A stretch of 6,425 bases of DNA, taken from assembly GCA_019312705.1 (NCBI GenBank), contig JAFDCW010000272.1:1-6425 (forward strand). Reading direction: 5' to 3'. A program made the position numbers and the translations under genes. The notes under the pieces were generated by a model. The model was not told the origin of the DNA. It searched no databases and saw nothing but the letters and a program-made list of their open reading frames with translations. Origin of the DNA: Deltaproteobacteria bacterium (GTDB taxonomy: Bacteria; Myxococcota; Polyangia; Polyangiales; B10-G4). How positions within the stretch are numbered: position 1 is the stretch's first letter; every line of letters begins with the position of its first letter. This document shows, in pieces, positions 1-5,190 of this stretch.

Positions 1-36
1 CCGTTCGGTGGGGGGGCGGTGTATGGTCCCGGGGCC

Positions 37-987
37 ATGTTGGACAACGCCACCCTGCTCCTCACCGGTGGTGCCGGGTTTATCGGTACCGCCCTCACGC
101 GACGCCTCGTCGACCGCAATCGCGTTCGGATCTTCGACAACCTGAGCCGCAACGCCCTCGCCAACACCGACCTCGAGGCCCACCCGAACGTCGAGGTCGT
201 CGTCGGAGACGTCCGCGACGCCGACGCGGTCCTGCGCGCCACCGAGGGGTGCGACTACGTCGTGCATATGGCGTCCATCGCCGGTGTCGACACGGTTCTG
301 AAGCACCCTGTGCTCACGATGGAGGTGTCCATCGAGGGCACCTTGAATGTGCTCCGGGCCGCTCGCGAGGTCGGCGGCGTGAAGCGCCTGATCGATTTCT
401 CGACCAGCGAGGTCTTCGGAAGCCACGCCTTCCGCGTCCGCGAGGCCGACGTGACCAGCCTCGGCGCGGTCGGCGAGGCGCGCTGGACCTATGCCGTTTC
501 GAAGCTCGCTACCGAGCACCTCACCCACAACTATTGGAAGGAGTACGATCTACCGACCTGCTCCGTCCGGCCTTTCAACATCTTCGGCCCTGGGCAGGTG
601 GGGGAGGGCGCCATTCACGCCTTCGTCACCCGCTGCCTGCGCAACGAACCCATCAAGATCCACAACGAGGGGGACCAGATCCGCAGCTGGTGCTACATCG
701 ACGACATCGTCGACGCCGTCGAGCTGTGCCTCGTCCGGGACGAAGTGATCGGTGAAGCGCTCAATATCGGCAACCCTCGGAGCACCATCACCATCTATCA
801 GTTGGCCCTCCTAGTGCGCCGCCTCGCCGGCTCGAATTCGGAGATCGAGTTCGTCGATTGGGACTTCCCGGACGTCGAGCTGCGCATCCCCGACGTAAAG
901 AAGGCCGAGCAGCTCCTCGGTTTCAAGGCCCAGGTCGAGCTCGAAGATGGCCTCACCCGAACCATCGACTGGTATCGGGAGGCTTGA
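37..987 (+). CDS. NAD-dependent epimerase/dehydratase (extended SDR), sugar-nucleotide type
   Basis: A 316-residue cytoplasmic oxidoreductase of the extended short-chain dehydrogenase family, which modifies nucleotide-activated sugars using a bound NAD(P). Seen in the sequence: the Rossmann glycine motif GGAGFIG at residues 11-17, an acidic residue D34 after the second strand (usual for NAD), GDV at 57-59, the VHMAS strand at 76-80, the FSTSEVFG strand at 121-128 and the catalytic pair Y152-x3-K156 (YAVSK). RPFNIFGPG at 178-186 and RSWCYIDD further on are typical of UDP-sugar epimerases and UDP-glucuronate decarboxylase-like enzymes. Length is normal for the family. The exact substrate cannot be read. 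The frame is open to the left edge, with an in-frame GTG at 19 behind a G-rich stretch. ATG 37 is preferred because the Rossmann strand should begin about six residues in, but neither start has a clear ribosome site. The next gene follows after 49 bases. Confidence 0.9.
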   Translation: MLDNATLLLTGGAGFIGTALTRRLVDRNRVRIFDNLSRNALANTDLEAHPNVEVVVGDVRDADAVLRATEGCDYVVHMASIAGVDTVLKHPVLTMEVSIEGTLNVLRAAREVGGVKRLIDFSTSEVFGSHAFRVREADVTSLGAVGEARWTYAVSKLATEHLTHNYWKEYDLPTCSVRPFNIFGPGQVGEGAIHAFVTRCLRNEPIKIHNEGDQIRSWCYIDDIVDAVELCLVRDEVIGEALNIGNPRSTITIYQLALLVRRLAGSNSEIEFVDWDFPDVELRIPDVKKAEQLLGFKAQVELEDGLTRTIDWYREA

Positions 988-1023
988 CCTCGTCCATACC
1001 CCCCTGAAATGCTTCGCCTTCTC

Positions 1024-1039
1024 GGAGTAGCAGCGCGTG
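1024..1039 (+). promoter_or_regulatory. Ribosome binding site and GTG start of the duplicated-domain TPR gene
   Basis: GGAG at 1024-1027 lies nine bases before GTG 1037. This decides the start, because no ATG is in frame near the beginning of the protein. The 49-base gap after the epimerase stop holds no recognisable terminator or promoter, so readthrough from the epimerase gene is plausible. Confidence 0.6.
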
Positions 1040-2188
1040 AGTGACGGAAAGCGGATTATCAGCCTCTTGGAGGTGCGCGCGGACGGGTGGTTCGAGCGAC
1101 TGGCCCAGGGCAACAAAGCCTTCGACCAGCTCTCGGAGACCATTGGCGAGCGCTTCGTGGCCTTTGCGGTCATTGCCGGCGTGCGCATCACCGCCCTCTC
1201 CCTGGACCGCCGCGTTCCCGATGCCTCCCTGGTCGACTTCACCCTCGGCGAAGACGACCAGGAGCAGCGACTGAGTCTCGGTGAGTTCCGACGCCGCCTC
1301 GTCTCCGCGATCCTCTCGGAGGAACTTCCGCCTCCTCTCGTTTCCGCCGAGGAGCTCGACGCCGACGCGCTTCAAGAACTCATCGGTTTTCGCTACGTCT
1401 TGCTTGCCCCCCTATTTGGGGTGGAGCTCCTCGAATTGCACATCGATGCCCTTGGCGGTGCGTCGGTCTTGTGCCGCATTGGAGACGACGACGAGGCGGT
1501 GCCCGTCGAGACGCTCCGGCAGGCGCTCCGGGAGCGAGTCCGGGCAGAAGTCGAACGCTCGTCGACGGGCTCTCCCTTCTCCATCGACCTCGCGGTCATC
1601 CCCGAAGCCGAAGTCGCCGCCGCAGAGAAGAAGTACGACAAGGTCGTCGAACTCCTCGGTGCCTGGCCCGGTCCCCTGTCGCTCTTGCTCCGGACTGCCG
1701 AAGGACAGCGCCTCACGATGGACGTCCGGGCGACCCTGGCCCGCAGCCTCGGACTTCTCGGCACGGCCTACGCGGAGACCGGACGGGACGACTGGGCCGG
1801 GGAGGTCCTTCGCCTCGGGGTGCAGTGGTCCCAGGATGGCCCCGCGGCTGCAGATCTCTTCCGGCGTCTAGGACAGGCTGCAGTCATCGGTGGGCGCCAC
1901 GGTCAGGCCATCGGCCTCCTGCGTCGAGCCCTGAGCCTCGGTGCCGACCCGAAGGGGCTCGTCGCCCACTTGGCCCAGAGCTACTCGGCCCGCGAAAAGC
2001 ATGTGGCCGCGGCCCTGTGCGCGGAGGAGGCCATCGCCCTCGGGGCCGAAGACGCGACGACCACCGAGATCCTCGAACTCGCCCGGGAGCACCTCGGTGA
2101 GGCGTGGGGGGCGTTTCGGGCTCGGGTGCCCGTCCCGACGACGAACATGGTGACCCTTCCGGCACCTCCTCTGGAGCAGGACATTTGA
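1037..2188 (+). CDS. TPR-like protein with a tandemly duplicated N-terminal domain
   Basis: A 383-residue protein I do not recognise as a named family. No signal peptide or membrane segment is visible, so it is probably cytoplasmic. The first half is two copies of one module: residues 36-93 and 116-172 both run IGxR[FY]V, a hydrophobic stretch ending in GV, several alternating strand-like residues with L and D, an acidic turn (GEDDQE or GDDDEA) and then an Arg/Leu-rich helix. From about residue 190 the chain becomes amphipathic helices. The clearest TPR-like pairs are at about 270-305 (LFRRLGQAAVIGGRHGQAI) and 305-340 (LVAHLAQSYSAREKHVAAAL). The C-terminal 25 residues are Pro/Thr/Val-rich and probably disordered. 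The start is GTG with GGAG nine bases upstream, and the stop overlaps the start of the next gene. TPR proteins usually act as scaffolds for partner proteins; the partner is unknown. The CDS call is firm, the function is not. Confidence 0.85.
   Translation: MSDGKRIISLLEVRADGWFERLAQGNKAFDQLSETIGERFVAFAVIAGVRITALSLDRRVPDASLVDFTLGEDDQEQRLSLGEFRRRLVSAILSEELPPPLVSAEELDADALQELIGFRYVLLAPLFGVELLELHIDALGGASVLCRIGDDDEAVPVETLRQALRERVRAEVERSSTGSPFSIDLAVIPEAEVAAAEKKYDKVVELLGAWPGPLSLLLRTAEGQRLTMDVRATLARSLGLLGTAYAETGRDDWAGEVLRLGVQWSQDGPAAADLFRRLGQAAVIGGRHGQAIGLLRRALSLGADPKGLVAHLAQSYSAREKHVAAALCAEEAIALGAEDATTTEILELAREHLGEAWGAFRARVPVPTTNMVTLPAPPLEQDI
1142..1552 (+). repeat. Internal protein duplication (two roughly 58-residue modules)
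   Basis: Codons 36-93 (1142-1315) and 116-172 (1382-1552) of the preceding gene encode modules that align with one short gap. Shared positions include I-G-x-R-[FY]-V at the start, G-V twelve residues in, a Leu and an Asp in the next strand, Ser before the following strand, a Gly plus an acidic cluster, and a closing basic amphipathic helix. The DNA copies are clearly diverged, so this is an old duplication. The linker of about 22 residues is acidic and leucine-rich and begins with a Pro-Pro-Pro run. Confidence 0.65.
2173..2188 (+). promoter_or_regulatory. Coupled stop/start: GGAG, then TTG start overlapping TGA
   Basis: GGAG at 2173-2176 sits eight bases before TTG 2185. The TTG shares three bases with the TGA stop of the upstream gene at 2186-2188, forming TTGA. 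This arrangement usually means that a ribosome finishing the first gene re-initiates on the second, fixing the ratio of the two proteins. It is a better start than the far-upstream GTG at 2104, which would overlap the previous gene by 85 bases. Confidence 0.7.
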
Positions 2189-4491
2189 CGTCAGAGGCGC
2201 CTTATCGGGGTAGCCCGCGGCGACCTGTGGCCGGCGAAGGCGTAGGGGATGGGCCCCGCTTCGACCTGCGCTTCGAGGCGGGGCGCGGTTTGCTGCGCTT
2301 GTCCCGGCCCCTGTCCGCGGGGCAGTTTCGGGTCTCCGCCCTCGACTTGGGCCTAGGCCGGGTCCGCTATCCCGTCGACGTCACGGCCGGGGCTCTCGCA
2401 TTTCGGCACCGGCGGACCACCCTCCGGGGCGCCACATTTCACCTCGATACACGAGATCTCCGGCGCCTCGCCGCTCACCGCGATGTATCGCTCATGGTCG
2501 GGGATTCGCCCTCAGTGGGCACGTTTGCGCTGGGCCTGCGCGACGAGTTCGGGGTCATCGGCCTTTCCGTCGCAGCCTTCGCCCACGGGCGGGATCTCCG
2601 GTTCTACGTGCAGAGCTTCCGCGCCGCGACCGACGGCCCGGCCAATCCGTTTCGTCGCATCGTGATCGCCGCCCGATGCCTCGGTCTCTCCTTCGACGCC
2701 GAGGGCGGCTTCTTCTGCCTTCCGGGGCCGGCCCGGCGGCTACTCACCGCCGCCCTCTGCACCCGGGGTTTCCGGCTTCCGAACGACCGCTCGGTCGACA
2801 TCAGCTCCCTCGAGCTACGCGACGGGGCCTTCGTTCTGCGCATCGGCGACGACGCCGTCTCGAACGACGCCGCCGCCCTCGAGGCCGCCGAGGATGCTTG
2901 CTTCATGGCGCCGGTCCTCGCCCGTCTCGCCGAAGACGACATCGACGGGGCGGCCGAGAGCGCCCTCGCCCTCGTCCAGGGCCTCGCCAGTCGCCCCGGG
3001 GCAGAGTCCGCCCTCCGGGACCGGGCAATGCGACTCTCGCTGACCGTCGATGCCGAGCGGCGCGGCGCCGAAGAGGTGGTTCTCGGAGCCCTTGCCGGTC
3101 GGGACGATCCGTTCTCGGTCGCGACCCGCATTCGCCTCTCTGACCGAGTGGGCGATCGGTCCGGGGCGGCCGATGCGATCGAGTGCCTCGTCGCCATCGA
3201 GCCTCTCTCGGACCTGGTCGCAGAGGCCTTCGCGAGGGCGAAATCAAGCCTCTTCGCGGGTGACCCGCAGCAAGCCCTCGCCCTCCTGACGCGGGCCGCG
3301 GCCAGGCGGCCGGCCGACGTAGGGCTCGCCCTCGAGCGCGTTCGCCTCGCTCTCCGGATCGGCGACCAACGAGAGGTCCAGCGAGCCGCCGCCAAGGCCC
3401 TCGGAGCTCCCCTTCCTTCGCGGGACCGGGCCCGGATCGTCAGCGCGGCGGCCCTCGCCCTCGATCGCCTCGATCGCAGCAGCGATGCCGAGCGCCTCTA
3501 TAGAGAAGCGCTCTTCGCCTGTCCGGACGAACCCACCGCCCTCGAAGGTCTGGCGGGGCTCTTTGCCGCCCGCGGAGATCGCGCCGCGGCGGTTCTACGC
3601 CTCGACCGGGCGGTCCGGGTTCACGTCGAGGATGGAGAGCCGGCGGCGGCGGCGCGGTTGCTCCGGCGTGCCGCGGAGCTCCTCCGCGGCGCTCAGAAGC
3701 CGTCGGCCGCCGAAGCGCGCCTCTTGCGTGCGCTGCGGCTCATGCCCCGAGACCCCGCCCTCTGCTGCGCCCTCGCCCGAGTGCGCGGTCAACTCGGAGA
3801 TTTCGACGGCGCCGTCGGGGCCTACGACCTGCTCCTCGGTCTCGAGGGGCTGGACGGGGCGCCTCTCGGCCACGCCCTCGTCGAGGCCGCCTGCTTTCAT
3901 CTCGACGACCTCGATGATTCCGACGGTGCGCGCGCCTTTGTCGACATGCTCGGGAGGCGCGCCCCGGATGATTCTCGGAGCATCGCACTCCTGAAGCGGA
4001 TCGAGGTGGGCGAAAAAACGCTGGCGGGGTCGCTCCCCGCTCCCCTACGGCGTCGCCCGACGGAATCGGAGCCGAGTATCGACGTCATGGCCAACACTCA
4101 ACTCCTGTCCGCCGAGGACGCTGTTGCGGCCGAGGCCGGTGACGACTCCTCCGACCCCACTGACCCGGACGTCCTCGCCACCCTCGAGGCCGCCGCCGAC
4201 GAGCCCCGGGCCCGCGCCAGCCTCGCCCGGGCTCTCTCCGACGCTCTGCGCCGCCGGGGCAACGACGTGGAAGCCGCCCGAGCCCTCGCCCGAGCCGGCG
4301 TCCTCGAGCGTGACCTCGCCGTGATACGCGCTGCCCTCGACCTCGCCGACCGCGCGGGCTCCCCCGGGACCGTTCGCTCGATCATCGACCGCTCCCTGAC
4401 CATCGTGGGCGACGGGCCAGCCCGGGCGGCGCTGCTCGAACGGCGCCGGCGGGCGGCCCAAGAAGACGGACGAGACGAAGAAGACGATTGA
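2185..4491 (+). CDS. Large TPR-repeat protein with orphan N-terminal domain
   Basis: A 768-residue protein without a visible signal peptide or membrane helix. Residues 1-23 are a Pro/Gly/Arg-rich leader. Residues about 24-224 form a domain I do not recognise, with many short alternating hydrophobic/polar stretches suggesting beta structure (RFDLRF, GLLRL, VSALDLGLGRVRYPVDV) and ending in FVLRIGDD at 216-223. From about 235 onward the chain is Ala/Leu/Arg-rich paired helices. The best TPR motifs are at 418-470 (DAERLYREALFACPDEP, then LAGLFAARGDRAAAV) and 508-552 (AEARLLRALRLMPRDP, then LARVRGQLGDFDGAVGAY). Around 620-660 is an acidic linker rich in Asp, Ser, Thr and Pro, followed by a last helical block. 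The C-terminus turns abruptly from basic (ERRRRAAQ) to acidic (EDGRDEEDD). The TTG start overlaps the stop of the previous gene, so the two are co-translated and their products may form a complex. Scaffold role is inferred from the fold; no enzyme motif is seen. Confidence 0.85.
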   Translation: MTSEAPYRGSPRRPVAGEGVGDGPRFDLRFEAGRGLLRLSRPLSAGQFRVSALDLGLGRVRYPVDVTAGALAFRHRRTTLRGATFHLDTRDLRRLAAHRDVSLMVGDSPSVGTFALGLRDEFGVIGLSVAAFAHGRDLRFYVQSFRAATDGPANPFRRIVIAARCLGLSFDAEGGFFCLPGPARRLLTAALCTRGFRLPNDRSVDISSLELRDGAFVLRIGDDAVSNDAAALEAAEDACFMAPVLARLAEDDIDGAAESALALVQGLASRPGAESALRDRAMRLSLTVDAERRGAEEVVLGALAGRDDPFSVATRIRLSDRVGDRSGAADAIECLVAIEPLSDLVAEAFARAKSSLFAGDPQQALALLTRAAARRPADVGLALERVRLALRIGDQREVQRAAAKALGAPLPSRDRARIVSAAALALDRLDRSSDAERLYREALFACPDEPTALEGLAGLFAARGDRAAAVLRLDRAVRVHVEDGEPAAAARLLRRAAELLRGAQKPSAAEARLLRALRLMPRDPALCCALARVRGQLGDFDGAVGAYDLLLGLEGLDGAPLGHALVEAACFHLDDLDDSDGARAFVDMLGRRAPDDSRSIALLKRIEVGEKTLAGSLPAPLRRRPTESEPSIDVMANTQLLSAEDAVAAEAGDDSSDPTDPDVLATLEAAADEPRARASLARALSDALRRRGNDVEAARALARAGVLERDLAVIRAALDLADRAGSPGTVRSIIDRSLTIVGDGPARAALLERRRRAAQEDGRDEEDD
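2254..2856 (+). other. Unrecognised N-terminal domain of the 768-residue TPR protein
   Basis: This segment encodes residues 24 to about 224, which differ from the helical array behind them: they are richer in Phe, Val, Gly and Arg, with strand-like alternation and several predicted turns. A cluster of basic residues (AFRHRRTTLRG) lies near residues 72-82. I looked for PilZ, FHA, PAS, receiver and kinase motifs and saw none. Domain edges are estimated from composition. Confidence 0.45.
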
Positions 4492-4495
4492 GGTT

Positions 4496-4621
4496 CTAGG
4501 GCGTCGCCACGCGAGGCTCCATGGTCCGATTCGGCTTCCCGCATCCCGAAACGCCTAGAGCCAGCGTGCTCGACCAGAAGAGCGTGGACACGAACACCGT
4601 GATGACGTATTTGTTTTTCAT
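4496..4621 (-). CDS. Possible 41-residue lipoprotein, antisense to the marR 5' region
   Basis: The minus strand from the ATG at 4621 down to TAG at 4496 encodes 41 residues that read as a classical lipoprotein precursor: a charged start (MKNKY), a hydrophobic segment (VITVFVSTLFW, then TLALG) and a VSGC lipobox with the cysteine at residue 26. Cleavage would leave only a 15-residue mature peptide beginning CGKPNR. Third codon positions are mostly G or C, like the real genes here. The size recalls entericidin-type mini-lipoproteins; the GCG after the cleavage site also recalls LptM, but the LptM KGPL motif is missing. Against it: no good ribosome site lies upstream, and its ATG overlaps the preferred marR ATG on the other strand (CATG). 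It faces the 3' end of the TPR gene, stopping five bases from it. It could be a chance frame or the remnant of a longer lipoprotein. Confidence 0.35.
   Translation of the reverse strand: MKNKYVITVFVSTLFWSSTLALGVSGCGKPNRTMEPRVATP
4585..4613 (+). promoter_or_regulatory. Candidate sigma70-type promoter for the marR gene
   Basis: TGGACA at 4585-4590 matches the -35 consensus at five of six positions. A 17-base spacer leads to TATTTG at 4608-4613, a weak -10 (three of six) set in the most A+T-rich spot of the region. Transcription would begin about seven bases on, at or next to ATG 4620, which would make the marR message leaderless or nearly so; this fits the lack of a ribosome site there. The weak -10 keeps confidence low. 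Confidence 0.35.
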
Positions 4622-5063
4622 GGGTGATGCGTCGGACCCCAGCGCCGAGCGTGAAACATATCGGAACCTGGTGCGCACGCACGAGCGACTGAACAGAGAT
4701 CTCGGAAGATTCTTTCAGGACCGTGGAATCACAGCCCAGCAGTATCGGGTCCTCGAAGTCCTGCACGCCGATGGGGGTGGCCTCTCCTGTCAGGAAGTGG
4801 GTCAGCGCATGCTGAATCACGTCCCCGACGTGACGCGCCTACTGGATCGCCTGGAAAAGGCGTCCCTCGTCTCTCGGGCGCGCTGCCAAAACGACCGCCG
4901 GGTGGTCCGCTCCCACCTGACCGACGTCGGCCGGGAGCTCGTCGAGGCGACCGCAGGGCCCCTCGCCGAAGCCCAGCGCGCCCTCCTCGGGGGCCTCTCC
5001 GACGACGAGGTTCAGACCCTCCGGGACCTCCTCCACAAGGCCTCGAGCGGCTCCGGCGACTGA
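4620..5063 (+). CDS. MarR-family winged-helix transcriptional regulator
   Basis: A 147-residue DNA-binding protein, the usual size for MarR dimers that bind palindromes and release them on sensing a small molecule. Residues 10-48 form the first dimerisation helix and the following helix (RNLVRTHERLNRDLGRFF, then ITAQQYRVLEVL). The recognition region VPDVTRLLDRLEKASLVSR at 68-86 leads to the wing with the hallmark DRR at 92-94, then SHLTDVGRELVEA, and a C-terminal dimerisation helix (LSDDEVQTLRDLL). The same frame extends back to ATG 4521, but those 33 extra residues look nothing like a MarR N-terminus and overlap the antisense lipoprotein frame, so ATG 4620 is preferred; ATG 4602 is also possible. 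Cys57 and Cys89 lie near the DNA-binding part and could be redox-sensitive, but the OhrR N-terminal sensing cysteine is absent. Its target and ligand are unknown; autoregulation is usual for the family. Confidence 0.9.
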   Translation: MGDASDPSAERETYRNLVRTHERLNRDLGRFFQDRGITAQQYRVLEVLHADGGGLSCQEVGQRMLNHVPDVTRLLDRLEKASLVSRARCQNDRRVVRSHLTDVGRELVEATAGPLAEAQRALLGGLSDDEVQTLRDLLHKASSGSGD

Positions 5064-5067
5064 CTCC

Positions 5068-5085
5068 AGGAGCAGAAGTGCTCCT
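5068..5085 (+). terminator. Hairpin just after the marR stop, possible terminator
   Basis: AGGAGCA and TGCTCCT form a perfect seven-base-pair stem around a GAAG loop, beginning four bases after the marR stop. There is no run of T after it, so it is not a textbook intrinsic terminator. It could instead protect the 3' end of the message, or act as a terminator of the T-poor type proposed for G+C-rich bacteria. Confidence 0.4.
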
Positions 5086-5095
5086 AGAGAAGTTC

Positions 5096-5117
5096 GACCG
5101 TGATCCGCCTCGCGGTC
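5096..5117 (+). repeat. Second inverted repeat in the marR/TPR gap
   Basis: GACCGTG and CGCGGTC pair over seven positions (one G-U if in RNA) around an eight-base loop. The repeat lies just upstream of the extended -10 candidate at 5121-5129, so it could be an operator for a dimeric repressor such as the neighbouring MarR protein, or a further part of the marR 3' end. By length alone it is near what chance would give. Confidence 0.3.
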
Positions 5118-5120
5118 CCC

Positions 5121-5129
5121 TGTTATCCT
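5121..5129 (+). promoter_or_regulatory. Candidate extended -10 element for the large TPR gene
   Basis: TGTTATCCT has the TG-N of an extended -10 followed by TATCCT (four of six to TATAAT). No good -35 is found at the right distance, which extended -10 promoters can tolerate. It would give a 5' leader of about 50 bases before ATG 5188. Confidence 0.35.
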
Positions 5130-5172
5130 CCCAGGTCCGGGCGCGGCGAACTCGTCGTCCGCGCACCAATTC

Positions 5173-5190
5173 AGGAGCGACAAGAGCATG
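5173..5190 (+). promoter_or_regulatory. Ribosome binding site of the C-terminally cut TPR gene
   Basis: AGGAG at 5173-5177 precedes ATG 5188 by ten bases, with a second purine stretch (AAGAG) closer in. It is the clearest Shine-Dalgarno in the window and supports ATG 5188 as the start. Confidence 0.65.

Noticed and set aside
10..16. Run of seven G just before the epimerase gene as a phase-variable tract
   Set aside because: It is short, in a G+C-rich genome, and at the very edge of the window where the upstream context cannot be seen.
988..1036. Terminator or promoter between the epimerase and the first TPR gene
   Set aside because: No stem, T-run or -35/-10 pair could be found in the 49 bases; only the GGAG ribosome site is supported.
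2104..2184. GTG at 2104 as the start of the 768-residue protein
   Set aside because: It would overlap the previous gene by 85 bases with no ribosome site. TTG 2185 has GGAG at good spacing and a coupled overlap.
2604..3395. A 263-codon minus-strand frame inside the 768-residue TPR gene
   Set aside because: The translation is Arg/Ser/Ala-rich with no domain, and the plus-strand frame has clear TPR motifs.
4521..4619. ATG 4521 as the start of the MarR protein
   Set aside because: The extra 33 residues do not resemble a MarR N-terminus, the purine stretch before it is only four bases away, and the candidate promoter lies downstream of it.
4098..4820. A 240-codon minus-strand frame spanning the TPR gene 3' end and marR 5' half
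   Set aside because: Its C-terminal half is an Arg/Ser/Ala run typical of a shadow frame and it crosses two real genes without any recognisable motif.
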